A stretch of 16,462 nt of DNA from DASSBR01 sp035688265 (GCA_035688265.1 DASSNE010000008.1:1-16462); one strand, 5' to 3'. Shown: positions 1-7,051, numbered from the stretch's first letter. Notes: generated from the letters alone by a model not told the origin. Numbers and translations are program-made.

Positions 1-1
1 G

Positions 2-235
2 GCATCGTGGCTGAACATGGTCGAGCGATTCTTCCGCGATCTCACTGATCAGCGGTTGCGCCGCGGTGTCTTTACCAGCGTCGCCGAATTGATCACTGCC
101 ATCGACGAGTACGTCGCACATCACAACGACAATCCCAAACCTTTTATCTGGACCAAGAGCGCTCGCGACATCCTGCAGAAGGTGATCCGCGCCAATAGGC
201 GCTTAAGTTCCAAACAGCATGAAACACTACACTAG
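2..235 (+). CDS. IS630-family transposase, C-terminal fragment (5' end outside window)
   Basis: The reading frame is open from base 2 and ends with TAG at 233-235. It encodes the last 77 or so residues of a DDE transposase of the IS630/Tc1-mariner group. The visible start, ASWLNMVERFF, is the family's conserved block; its Glu is the third catalytic acid of the DDE triad. The first two Asp residues would lie upstream, so completeness cannot be judged. The C-terminus (SSKQHETLH) looks like a natural end rather than a truncation. No terminal inverted repeat of an insertion sequence is recognisable between the stop codon and the next gene; that space is filled by a heptamer array. The family call is firm from the motif; whether the element is active is unknown. 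Confidence 0.85.
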   Translation, partial: ASWLNMVERFFRDLTDQRLRRGVFTSVAELITAIDEYVAHHNDNPKPFIWTKSARDILQKVIRANRRLSSKQHETLH

Positions 236-294
236 TAGCTAGTAGCTAACGACTAGCGACTAGCGACTAACGACTAACGACTAGCAACTATAGC
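232..294. repeat. Heptanucleotide tandem repeat array (about 9 units)
   Basis: Consecutive 7-bp units read CTAGTAG, CTAGTAG, CTAACGA, CTAGCGA, CTAGCGA, CTAACGA, CTAACGA, CTAGCAA, then a decayed CTATAGC. The array begins inside the transposase stop codon (TAG at 233-235) and runs through the stop codon of the convergent DUF2007 gene (288-290 on the minus strand). It therefore occupies the whole space between two convergent genes. CTAG cores give stop codons on both strands. Confidence 0.9.
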
Positions 295-509
295 TGGTCC
301 GAATAATCCGTCGCCAATACCCGCTTTGCGCTTTCGACATTGCGCTCCGGCACCTGCAGCTTGACCCCGCCCACCGCGAGCGAATAGCCGATCCAGGCGA
401 CATGCTCGTCCACGAGCCGCGCCTTGATGCCTTCGGCCCGCAGCCGCCCCACCGCGATATCGGCCTGGGGCGTCGTGCCATAAGTCGCAATGGTGACGTA
501 TTCTTCCAT
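288..509 (-). CDS. DUF2007-family small protein
   Basis: This 73-residue protein has the DUF2007 pattern: an N-terminal beta strand (VTIATYGTTPQADIAVGRL), the segment EGIKARLVDEH, and the closing GGVKLQVPERNVESAKRVL. Pfam describes the family as a putative prokaryotic signal-transducing protein with a ferredoxin-like fold; the biochemical role is not established. There is no signal peptide or membrane segment, so it is probably cytoplasmic. The ATG at 507-509 is preceded by only a weak purine stretch. It is transcribed divergently from the prolyl aminopeptidase gene (81-nt gap) and converges on the transposase fragment; its stop codon is embedded in the heptad array. Confidence 0.85.
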   Translation of the reverse strand: MEEYVTIATYGTTPQADIAVGRLRAEGIKARLVDEHVAWIGYSLAVGGVKLQVPERNVESAKRVLATDYSDQL

Positions 510-532
510 TGGCGCCCATCATAACCCGCCGC

Positions 533-561
533 TTGATATAACCGCACTGTCAAATTAGGCT
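533..561 (+). promoter_or_regulatory. Candidate sigma70 promoter for pip-dtd
   Basis: TTGATA (533-538) and TAGGCT (556-561) are separated by 17 nt. The -35 matches consensus at 5 of 6 positions and the -10 keeps the conserved TA...T. Transcription would start near 568, about 23 nt before the pip start codon. A GGAG ribosome-binding site lies just before the ATG. Prediction from sequence only. Confidence 0.5.
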
Positions 562-590
562 GGGGTTCATCAATCACCCGGAGCGCCCCT

Positions 591-1541
591 ATGCGAGATT
601 TGTATCCCGCGATCGAGCCTTACGACACGCGCCGCCTTCAGGTCAGCGACATTCACAATCTTTACGTGGAGGAGTGCGGCAACCCCCACGGTATCCCGAT
701 CGTGTCCCTGCACGGGGGTCCGGGGGGCGGCTGCGAGGCCCGCAACCGGCGCTATTTCGATCCGCAGCGGTTCCGCATCGTGTTGTTCGACCAGCGTGGC
801 TCCGGGCGCTCGACGCCGCATGCGGAGTTGACGGACAACAACACGCAGGCACTGGTCAGCGACATCGAGACCGTGCGCGAGATGCTCGGGATCGACCGCT
901 GGGCCGTGTTCGGCGGCTCGTGGGGCTCGACGCTGGCGCTTGCGTACGCCGAGGCGCACCCGGACCGGGTGCTCGATCTGACGCTGCGCGGCATTTTCCT
1001 GTGCCGGCGCTCCGACCTCGAATGGTTTTACCAGGAAGGCGCAAGCCACATCTTCCCCGATTATTTCGAAGACTTTCTCGCGCCTGTCCCTGCGGCCGAG
1101 CGTGGCGACATGATGCAGGCGTATTACCGCCGCCTGACGGCCGAAGATCCGGAAATCCGCCATCGCGCCGCCAAGGCGTGGTCGCTGTGGGAGGGCCGCT
1201 GCTCGACGCTGCTGCCGAGCGACGAGGTGGTCAGCTTCTTCTCCGACCCGGACATCGCGCTCGCAATCGCGCGCATCGAGTGCCATTACTTCGTCAACAA
1301 CATCTTCATGCGGCCGAACCAGTTGATCGAGGAGGCCGACCGGCTGGCCGATATTCCCGGCGTCATCGTGCAGGGCCGCTACGACGTTGTCTGCCCGTCG
1401 GATGGGGCGTGGGCGCTGCATCGCGCGTGGCCGAAGGCGCGGTTTGAATTCGTCGGCGACGCCGGCCATGCGAGCAGCGAGCCGGGTATTCAGACGGCGC
1501 TATTGAACGCCACTGATGCGCTGGCCGACCGCCTGGCGTGA
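591..1541 (+). CDS. pip: Prolyl aminopeptidase (proline iminopeptidase, S33 family)
   Basis: The product (316 aa, the usual family length) is an alpha/beta-hydrolase that removes N-terminal proline from peptides in the cytoplasm. Visible landmarks are the oxyanion-hole motif HGGPGGG (residues 41-47), FDQRGSGRSTP (66-76), the nucleophile elbow GGSWGS with Ser110, Asp265 in GRYDVVCP and His293 in GDAGHASSEPG. All three catalytic residues are present. The ATG at 591 follows a GGAG and matches the family N-terminus (LYPAIEPYDTRRLQV). Its TGA overlaps the GTG start of the next gene by 4 nt, so the two are probably translationally coupled. No signal peptide is seen. Confidence 0.96.
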   Translation: MRDLYPAIEPYDTRRLQVSDIHNLYVEECGNPHGIPIVSLHGGPGGGCEARNRRYFDPQRFRIVLFDQRGSGRSTPHAELTDNNTQALVSDIETVREMLGIDRWAVFGGSWGSTLALAYAEAHPDRVLDLTLRGIFLCRRSDLEWFYQEGASHIFPDYFEDFLAPVPAAERGDMMQAYYRRLTAEDPEIRHRAAKAWSLWEGRCSTLLPSDEVVSFFSDPDIALAIARIECHYFVNNIFMRPNQLIEEADRLADIPGVIVQGRYDVVCPSDGAWALHRAWPKARFEFVGDAGHASSEPGIQTALLNATDALADRLA

Positions 1542-1981
1542 TCGGCCTGCTGCAGCGCGTCGGCGAGGCCGCGGTAGCTGTCGATGGCGAGGACATCGCC
1601 GCGATTGGTCGCGGAATTCTGGTGCTGGTGGGCGTCGAGCGCGACGATGACGAGGCCGCCGCCGCGCGGCTCGCGGAGCGGCTGCTCGGCTATCGCGTCT
1701 TCGCCGACGCCGCGGGCAAAATGAATCGCGACGTCACCGACATCGGCGGCGGCGTCCTGCTGGTGCCGCAGTTCACGCTGGCGGCCGACACGCGCAAGGG
1801 CCGGCGCGCGAGCTTCGCGACTGCCGCCCCGCCGGCCGAGGCCGAGCGGCTGTTCGAGCGACTGGCGGCAACGATCGCCGCGCGGCACGCGAAGACGGCA
1901 TGCGGCCGCTTCGGCGCAGACATGCAGGTGCGGCTGGTCAACGACGGCCCGGTCACTTTCTGGCTGCAGACGCACGCCTGA
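1538..1981 (+). CDS. dtd: D-aminoacyl-tRNA deacylase (DTD)
   Basis: This 147-aa protein is the standard DTD length. DTD hydrolyses D-amino acids, and also glycine, mischarged on tRNA, as a proofreading step after aminoacylation. The N-terminus MIGLLQRV, the PQFTLAADTRKGRR block (77-90) and the Gly-cisPro motif in LVNDGPVTFWLQ (Gly137-Pro138) are all visible. The motif usually written SQFTL reads PQFTL here, a small variation. The start is GTG at 1538, chosen because it gives the family N-terminus and forms a GTGA overlap with the pip stop codon. It is the second gene of a probable two-gene operon; the 114-nt gap to the next gene suggests the unit ends here. Confidence 0.96.
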   Translation: MIGLLQRVGEAAVAVDGEDIAAIGRGILVLVGVERDDDEAAAARLAERLLGYRVFADAAGKMNRDVTDIGGGVLLVPQFTLAADTRKGRRASFATAAPPAEAERLFERLAATIAARHAKTACGRFGADMQVRLVNDGPVTFWLQTHA

Positions 1982-2095
1982 TGGGAACTTGCTGCCGGGG
2001 AGACAGCCGCGCCGATTTCATGCATATTAGGGGGAACCGGATTCCGTTCGATATAGCTACGACGACCTTAGTCTGATGTTTTGGGGATTCCGATC

Positions 2096-2800
2096 ATGTT
2101 GCTGATCCCGTCCATTGACCTCAAGGACGGCCAATGCGTGTGCACCGAGGAGCGTGATGCCGCGGCCGTCGCCGATCGCTGGGTGGAGGCGGGCGCGCGG
2201 CGCCTGCATATCGCCGACCTCGACGGCGCCGAAAGCGGGCTTGCGAACGCCGAGGTGATCCGCGAAATCGTGGCGCGCCACCCGGACCTGGAGTTGCAGG
2301 TCGCCGGCGCCCTGCGCGACGAGGATGGCGTCGAGGCATGGCTGTCGGCCGGCGCCGATTACGTCGTCCTGGGGCCGCGCGCGTTCGGCACGCCGCACTT
2401 CGTGCGCGACCTGTGCATCGAATTCGCCGGGCACGTCATCGTCGGTCTCGACGCCCGCGACGGCAAGATCGCGACCGACGGCTGGTCCAAGCTCGCCAAT
2501 CACGACGTAATCGAGGTCGCGCAGCGTTTCGAACGCGACGGCGTCGCGGCCGTGGTGCTCACCGATCTCGACAGCAACGACAAGCACAACGGCGTCAATG
2601 CTGCCGCGGCCGCAGCGCTCGCGCGGGAAATCGCGATCCCGGTAATCGCCGCCGGCGGCATCGCCAGCCTCGACGACATCCGCAATCTTTGCGCGGCGCG
2701 CGACGACGGCGTGATGGGTGCCGTCCTTGGGCGGGCGCTCTACGAGGGTCGCCTCGATCTCGGTGAAGCCCAGCAATTAGTGGGCTCCTTGTCGGAATAA
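2096..2800 (+). CDS. HisA-like (beta/alpha)8-barrel protein, divergent
   Basis: The protein (234 aa) aligns by eye with HisA, the ProFAR isomerase of histidine synthesis: MLLIPSIDLKDGQCV at the start, GLDARDGKIATDGW (117-130), VIAAGGIASLDDI (183-195) and GRALYEGRLDL (212-222). It departs from HisA at key places. The first active-site loop with the Arg-Gln-Gly motif is missing (about 15-17 residues shorter). The phosphate-binding GGGIR is GALR (71-74). The region of the second catalytic acid, usually RDGT, reads SNDKHN (160-165). Asp8 and Asp119 remain. No other his gene is nearby. ATG 2096 is preferred over TTG 2081 because it gives the family N-terminus and has GGGG upstream. Family membership is clear; ProFAR isomerase activity is doubtful. 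Confidence 0.8.
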   Translation: MLLIPSIDLKDGQCVCTEERDAAAVADRWVEAGARRLHIADLDGAESGLANAEVIREIVARHPDLELQVAGALRDEDGVEAWLSAGADYVVLGPRAFGTPHFVRDLCIEFAGHVIVGLDARDGKIATDGWSKLANHDVIEVAQRFERDGVAAVVLTDLDSNDKHNGVNAAAAAALAREIAIPVIAAGGIASLDDIRNLCAARDDGVMGAVLGRALYEGRLDLGEAQQLVGSLSE

Positions 2801-2814
2801 AGGCCCCTTAGTAG

Positions 2815-2820
2815 TACAAT
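2815..2820 (+). promoter_or_regulatory. Candidate -10 element before tatABC
   Basis: TACAAT lies 43 nt before the tatA start codon in the 62-nt gap after the HisA-like gene. The -35 is poor: TTGTCG (2789-2794) is a partial match but 20 nt away. The tat genes may instead be read through from the upstream gene. Confidence 0.3.
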
Positions 2821-2862
2821 AGGTCTCGATCGCCGCCAATTGGGGCGCGGTCAGGAGACATC

Positions 2863-3090
2863 ATGTTTGACGGAATCGGTATCTGGGAACTACTCCTCAT
2901 TCTGGCGATCGCCATCGTCATCTTCGGCACCAAGCGGTTGGCGAACGTAGGCGGCGACGTCGGCAAGGCGATCAAGAGCTTCAAGAAAGCCATGCACGAG
3001 GACGATGAAGTGCCGGCCCAGCAGGACGCACAATTCACCGCGGCCGATCGGCAGGCCGACACCGAATCCAGCTCCGCCCACAAGCAGTAA
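2863..3090 (+). CDS. tatA: Sec-independent protein translocase subunit TatA
   Basis: This 75-aa protein has the TatA architecture: a short N-terminal transmembrane helix (about residues 5-20), the FG hinge (21-22), a basic amphipathic helix (KRLANVGGDVGKAIKSFKKAM, roughly 24-44) and an acidic, polar tail. TatA oligomerises to form the pore that lets folded twin-arginine substrates cross the inner membrane. A CAGGAGA ribosome-binding site precedes the ATG. It is the first gene of tatABC, 18 nt before tatB. Its hydrophilic tail is typical of TatA, and the tandem order distinguishes it from TatB. Confidence 0.96.
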   Translation: MFDGIGIWELLLILAIAIVIFGTKRLANVGGDVGKAIKSFKKAMHEDDEVPAQQDAQFTAADRQADTESSSAHKQ

Positions 3091-3108
3091 CAGTCGCCGG
3101 GACTCGGC

Positions 3109-3366
3109 ATGTTCGACATCGGCTTCTGGGAGCTGGTCCTCATCTTTGTGCTGGCGGTGGTCGTGTTCGGCCCCGAACGGCTGCCCGACCTTGCGCGCAA
3201 GCTGGGGCGGTTCGCCGCGCGCGGGCGGGCGATGGCGCGTTCGTTGCAGGCGCAGCTTGAAGAAGAAATCAATTTTGAGGAGCAGAAAAAGAACAAGACG
3301 TTGCCGGCCGAGCCGCCGCCCGCCACCATAGAATCCAAACGCGAGACCGCCAGCCGCGATGGCTGA
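3109..3366 (+). CDS. tatB: Sec-independent protein translocase subunit TatB
   Basis: The N-terminus MFDIGFWELVLIFVLAVVVF with Glu8, followed by GPERLPDLARKLG (21-33), is diagnostic for TatB. One transmembrane helix is followed by a long amphipathic helix. TatB works with TatC as the receptor for twin-arginine signal peptides. At 85 residues it is clearly shorter than many proteobacterial TatB proteins (commonly 120-180), because the C-terminal tail is short. The last codons overlap tatC by 8 nt, so translation is probably coupled. Confidence 0.95.
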   Translation: MFDIGFWELVLIFVLAVVVFGPERLPDLARKLGRFAARGRAMARSLQAQLEEEINFEEQKKNKTLPAEPPPATIESKRETASRDG

Positions 3367-4117
3367 ACAGGAAGAAACGCTGGGAAGCGGCACGCTGCTC
3401 TCGCACCTCCTCGAACTGCGCCGGCGGCTGATGTACGCGATCATCGCCGTCATCATCGTGTTCGTCGCGCTGGTGCCGTTCGCCAACCGGCTGTTCACCT
3501 GGATTGCGATTCCGCTGATCGACCAGATGCCGGCCGGCAGCCACATGATTGCGACGCAGGTGACCTCCCCGTTCATCGCGCCGGTCAAGCTGGCGCTGGT
3601 CACCGCCATCTTCATCGCGGTGCCGATCCTGCTCTACCAGATGTGGGCGTTCGTGGCCCCGGGCCTGTACCGCTCCGAGCGGCGCATGGTTCTGCCGCTG
3701 CTCACATCGAGCACCGTGTTGTTCTACACCGGCATGGTATTCGCGTATTTCGTCGTGTTCCCGATGATGTTCGGTTTCTTCGCGCACGCGGCGCCCGAGG
3801 GCGTCACCGTGATGACGGACATCAACGCCTACCTTGACTTCGTGTTCGCGCTGCTGTTCGCATTCGGTTTCGCGTTCGAGATCCCGGTCGCGACGGTGCT
3901 GCTGGTGTGGACCCGTATCGTCAAGATCGACTGGCTGAAGAAGAACCGGCCGTACGTGCTGATCGGCGTATTCATCGTCGGCATGCTGCTGACCCCGCCG
4001 GACGTCGTCTCGCAGACGCTGCTGGCGGTACCGATGTACGCGCTTTACGAGTTGGGGATTATCTTCGCGAAGATCATGGTGCCGGCCAGGAAGGGCGAGG
4101 CGAGCAGCGAAACGTGA
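3359..4117 (+). CDS. tatC: Sec-independent protein translocase subunit TatC
   Basis: This 252-aa polytopic inner-membrane protein has the six-helix TatC fold. Conserved sites are the N-terminal LLSHLLELRRRL (13-24), YQMWAFVAPGLYRSERR (93-109) with the signal-peptide-binding Glu107, FEIP (173-176), and the late block LTPPDVVSQTLLAVPMY (211-227). TatC recognises the twin-arginine motif together with TatB. The ATG at 3359 lies inside the 3' end of tatB. It is the last gene of the plus-strand tat unit and converges on the PyrK-like gene across a 61-nt gap. Confidence 0.97.
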   Translation: MAEQEETLGSGTLLSHLLELRRRLMYAIIAVIIVFVALVPFANRLFTWIAIPLIDQMPAGSHMIATQVTSPFIAPVKLALVTAIFIAVPILLYQMWAFVAPGLYRSERRMVLPLLTSSTVLFYTGMVFAYFVVFPMMFGFFAHAAPEGVTVMTDINAYLDFVFALLFAFGFAFEIPVATVLLVWTRIVKIDWLKKNRPYVLIGVFIVGMLLTPPDVVSQTLLAVPMYALYELGIIFAKIMVPARKGEASSET

Positions 4118-4155
4118 TTAGGGCGGACGGAGTGAAGAAAAGAACCGTTCTTTCT

Positions 4156-4190
4156 ACTCAGTCCTAAGTCCTTAGCACTCAGCCCTTTGC
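4156..4190. repeat. Degenerate heptanucleotide repeat at tatC/pyrK-like convergent junction
   Basis: Five 7-bp units can be phased as ACTCAGT, CCTAAGT, CCTTAGC, ACTCAGC, CCTTTGC. The consensus resembles CTMAGYC and has the same CT-A-G spacing as the array at 232-294. As there, it lies between convergent gene ends and includes the stop codon of the minus-strand gene (4179-4181). Degeneracy makes this weaker than the first array. Confidence 0.6.
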
Positions 4191-5072
4191 TGGAGGCAGC
4201 GGAAAAACCGTTTTGCCTTCAAACACCGGCCCGTCCACACACACGCGCTTCATCGCCGGGCCGCTCGCCGTTTCCACCAGCACCGTGCAGCCGGCGCAGC
4301 CGCCGACCGCGCAGGCCATGAATTCCTCCAGCGACACCTGGCAGGGCAGGTCGTATTCCTGTGCGAGATGCGCAGTCGCCTTGAGCATAGGCGTGGGACC
4401 GCAGGCGAAGATTTCGATTTCGCTGAGTGCCGCGTCGTCCAGGCTCGCGAGCCAGACGCGCGCGAGGTCCGGCGCGTAACCTTCGTAGCAGCCGGGAAAG
4501 CCTGACAGGCTGGCAAGGCGGCTGGGCACGCCCCAATCTTCGAGCTGCGGCATGGCGGCGATCACGCCATCCGGCATGCCCGGCACCATGATTGCCGACG
4601 GCCGGCTGCGAAACGGAAACGGCACTTCGGAACCCAGCACGACCAGCGGCCGCCAGTCGGCCCGGTCGTCGTTGCGCAGCGCATCGGCGACGAAAATCAT
4701 CGGCGGCATGCCGACGCCGCCGCCGATCAGCAGCGGCCGCGGGCGCTCGGGATGCAGCTCGAACGGCCGCCCGATCGGGCCCATGATGCTCAGCAGGTCG
4801 CCTGCCTGCTGGCGCGCGAGCAGCCGCGTGCCGTCGCCGACGACCTTGTAGAGCACGTCGATCCAGCCGATCTTGGCATCGACCCGCATCACCGACATCG
4901 GCCGGCGCATCGGCAGCGCCGGGTCGCAACTCACGTGCACGAAGCTGCCGGGCTGGGCGCGCGCGGCAATCTGCGGCGCCTTGAAGCGCATGATGTACTG
5001 GTCGCCCGGGTGCGCCGCCTGGCTCAGTACCTTGGCTTCCTCGACCAGGATGGAATTGCGGTTCGAATTCAT
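4179..5072 (-). CDS. PyrK-like dihydroorotate dehydrogenase electron-transfer subunit (FAD/[2Fe-2S] oxidoreductase)
   Basis: The 297-aa protein is a ferredoxin-reductase-type flavoprotein of the PyrK family. It shows the FAD-binding RRPMS (56-60), the NAD-binding glycine stretch GGGVGMPP (117-124), ACGPTPM (223-229) and a C-terminal [2Fe-2S] set CAVGGCAGC...C (Cys254, 259, 262, 278). In type 1B dihydroorotate dehydrogenases PyrK passes electrons from PyrD to NAD. No pyrD is present in this window, so the partner is unknown. ATG 5072 is chosen because it overlaps the pyrB stop codon as ATGA and gives the family N-terminus; the longer frame upstream only runs inside pyrB. It is the last gene of the minus-strand cluster. 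A related sulfhydrogenase-type reductase role is possible. Confidence 0.85.
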   Translation of the reverse strand: MNSNRNSILVEEAKVLSQAAHPGDQYIMRFKAPQIAARAQPGSFVHVSCDPALPMRRPMSVMRVDAKIGWIDVLYKVVGDGTRLLARQQAGDLLSIMGPIGRPFELHPERPRPLLIGGGVGMPPMIFVADALRNDDRADWRPLVVLGSEVPFPFRSRPSAIMVPGMPDGVIAAMPQLEDWGVPSRLASLSGFPGCYEGYAPDLARVWLASLDDAALSEIEIFACGPTPMLKATAHLAQEYDLPCQVSLEEFMACAVGGCAGCTVLVETASGPAMKRVCVDGPVFEGKTVFPLPPAKG

Positions 5073-6049
5073 ATCATGTCGTGCGGGTGCGGGTTGTTTT
5101 CGAGCAGCCGCAGCATGACGGCCATACGCACGGCGACGCCGAGGCGGACCTGTTCGCGGATGACCGAACGCCAACCGTCGGCCACTTCATCGTCGATTTC
5201 GACGCCGCGATTCATTGGCCCGGGGTGCATCACGATCGCATCGGGTGCGGCGGCCCCGAGGCGCGCTTCAGTCAGCCCATAGCGGGCGAAATAGCTGGCG
5301 AAGTCCGGCAGCTCGGCGCTTCGCATGCGCTCTTTCTGAATGCGCAGCGCCATCACCACATCCGCATCGGCGATGCCTTCTTCAAGTTGCGTAAACTGCG
5401 CTGCGTCTCCGAACGCCGCGTCGTGCTCCGGGAGCCATTCGGCCGGGCCGACGAGGCGCAGATCAGGCACCCCGAGCGTCCGTAAGGCTGCAACGGTCGA
5501 GCGGGCGACGCGCGAATGGGCAATGTCACCGACGATGGCGACGCGCAGGTTGGCAAAATCGGGTTTGTGCTGCCGGATCGTCAGCGTGTCCAGCAGGCCC
5601 TGGGTCGGATGATCGCGCCGGCCCTCGCCGGCATTGATGATGGCCGTGTGCGGCCCGGCCAGCGCGGCCAGCTTCGCACATACGCCCGTGTCCCGATGCC
5701 GCACGATCAGCAGATCGACGTTCATCGCTTCAAGCGTGTAGAGCGTATCGGTCAGCGATTCGCCCTTGACCGTGGACGAGCCGGCAGCGCCCAGATTGAC
5801 GACCTGCGCGCCAAGCCGTTTGGCAGCCAGCTCAAACGAGCAGCGCGTGCGCGTGCTGGGTTCGAAGAACAGCATCGCAACGGTGCGCCCGTCGAGCGCC
5901 GGCGGATAGTTCGCCGCCTCGCCCGGCGCTGCGACCAGCGACTCGGCGGCCGTCAGCAGCGCTTCGATCTCCGCCGCCGGCATGGCGTCGAGCGTCAGCA
6001 GGTGGCGCAGGCGCCCCTGCGCGTCGAATTGAGGTGATGGTTTAATCAA
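5069..6049 (-). CDS. pyrB: Aspartate carbamoyltransferase catalytic subunit
   Basis: This 326-aa enzyme joins carbamoyl phosphate and aspartate, the committed step of pyrimidine synthesis. Signature motifs are FEPSTRT (62-68, carbamoyl-phosphate binding), SSTVKGES (91-98), HPTQGLLD (147-154) and, near the C-terminus, MHPGPMNRG. Length and motifs match the long bacterial type found in pseudomonads and xanthomonads. In Pseudomonas the order is yqgE-ruvX-pyrR-pyrB-pyrC'; here pyrR and the inactive pyrC' are absent and a PyrK-like gene follows. The start overlaps the ruvX end by 8 nt, and the stop overlaps the PyrK-like start by 4 nt. Confidence 0.97.
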   Translation of the reverse strand: MIKPSPQFDAQGRLRHLLTLDAMPAAEIEALLTAAESLVAAPGEAANYPPALDGRTVAMLFFEPSTRTRCSFELAAKRLGAQVVNLGAAGSSTVKGESLTDTLYTLEAMNVDLLIVRHRDTGVCAKLAALAGPHTAIINAGEGRRDHPTQGLLDTLTIRQHKPDFANLRVAIVGDIAHSRVARSTVAALRTLGVPDLRLVGPAEWLPEHDAAFGDAAQFTQLEEGIADADVVMALRIQKERMRSAELPDFASYFARYGLTEARLGAAAPDAIVMHPGPMNRGVEIDDEVADGWRSVIREQVRLGVAVRMAVMLRLLENNPHPHDMI

Positions 6050-6482
6050 GCTCTCGCAGCCACGATTCCAGAATCAGCCGCGCCGCGCGGCTGTCGATGT
6101 CGCCCTTGCGCAGCCGCCGCCGACCGACCTGGCGCTCGCTCTTGAGCTCCGCTTCGGCTGCGTGCGACGACAGGCGTTCGTCCACCAGGGAGACCGGCAG
6201 AGCGAGGCGCTCGCCCAGCGCTTGCGCAAAATCGCGCGCCCGCGCTGTCAGCGGCTGCTCGCTGCCGTCGGCATTATACGGAAGGCCGACGACCAGTGCT
6301 TGCGGGTGCCAATCCGCCGCCAACCGCTCGATCGCCGCCCAGTCCGGCTCGCCGTCCCGGGCGGCGACGATGCCCAGCCCGCCGGCAGTTTGTGTCACGC
6401 TCTGACCGACCGCAACGCCGATGCGCCGCAGACCGAAATCGAATGCAAGAGCGGTAGTGGGCGGAGGCGGGATAGAGGTCAT
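6042..6482 (-). CDS. ruvX: Holliday-junction resolvase-like protein YqgF/RuvX (pre-16S rRNA nuclease)
   Basis: The 146-aa protein has the RNase H-like fold of the YqgF family: FDFGLRRIGVAVG with Asp15, ALVVGLP (62-68), DERLSS (101-106), and a C-terminal KGDIDSRAARLIL with Asp130. These acidic residues form the metal-binding site. E. coli YqgF is needed for maturation of the 5' end of 16S rRNA. ATG 6482 is chosen because it forms an ATGA overlap with the yqgE stop and yields the family N-terminus; the longer upstream frame is only read-through into yqgE. Cytoplasmic. Confidence 0.94.
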   Translation of the reverse strand: MTSIPPPPTTALAFDFGLRRIGVAVGQSVTQTAGGLGIVAARDGEPDWAAIERLAADWHPQALVVGLPYNADGSEQPLTARARDFAQALGERLALPVSLVDERLSSHAAEAELKSERQVGRRRLRKGDIDSRAARLILESWLRELD

Positions 6483-7042
6483 GCATGCCCGGCATCGCCG
6501 GAAATCATGTTGATGTCGATGCCGATCAGCCGTGCGGCCGCGCGCCAGCGCTCGGCCGGCGGCGTCTCGAACAGCAGCGACGCGTCCGCCGCCGCAGTCA
6601 GCCAGGCATTGGCGGCGAATTCCGCTTCGAGTTGGCCGGCCCCCCAGCCGGCGCAGCCGAGCGCGAACAGGCTGTATTCCGGCCCCTTGCCCTGCGCCAT
6701 CGCGGCGACGATATCCTGTGAGCTGGTGATGCCGATGTCGTCGGCCACCTGCATCGTGCCCTGCCATTCGCCGATCGGCCGGTGAACCACGAAGCCGCGT
6801 TGCTGCTGCACCGGGCCGCCGGCGAAGACCGTCTGCGACGCGGCTTCGGGGGCGGTCACTTCCAGATCGAGTTGCGAAAACACCTCGCCAAGGGTGATTT
6901 CCATCGGCCGGTTAATGACGACGCCGGCGGCGCCTTCCGCGTTGTGTGCCCAGATCCACGTGACCGTTTCGTGGAAGTTGGGATCGCCGAGGGTCGGCAT
7001 CGCGATCAGGAATTGGTTGGTAAGAAAGCTTTGTTTCGACAT
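6479..7042 (-). CDS. yqgE: YqgE/AlgH family protein
   Basis: This 187-aa protein carries the DUF179 pattern: FLIAMPTLGDPNFHETV (11-27), GAAGVVINRPM (37-47), VFAGGPVQQQRGFVVH (72-87) and FALGCAGWGAGQLEAE (126-141). The molecular function is not settled; the Pseudomonas homologue AlgH was first linked to alginate regulation. It sits directly upstream of ruvX, an arrangement conserved in many proteobacteria, and overlaps it by 4 nt. It begins 9 nt after the desulfurase-like gene ends. Confidence 0.95.
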   Translation of the reverse strand: MSKQSFLTNQFLIAMPTLGDPNFHETVTWIWAHNAEGAAGVVINRPMEITLGEVFSQLDLEVTAPEAASQTVFAGGPVQQQRGFVVHRPIGEWQGTMQVADDIGITSSQDIVAAMAQGKGPEYSLFALGCAGWGAGQLEAEFAANAWLTAAADASLLFETPPAERWRAAARLIGIDINMISGDAGHA

Positions 7043-7051
7043 GCCATCAGC

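Noticed and set aside
232..294. CRISPR array
   Set aside because: Units are only 7 bp with no spacers.
570..1469. 299-codon minus-strand frame
   Set aside because: Antisense to the motif-complete prolyl aminopeptidase gene; composition typical of a shadow frame.
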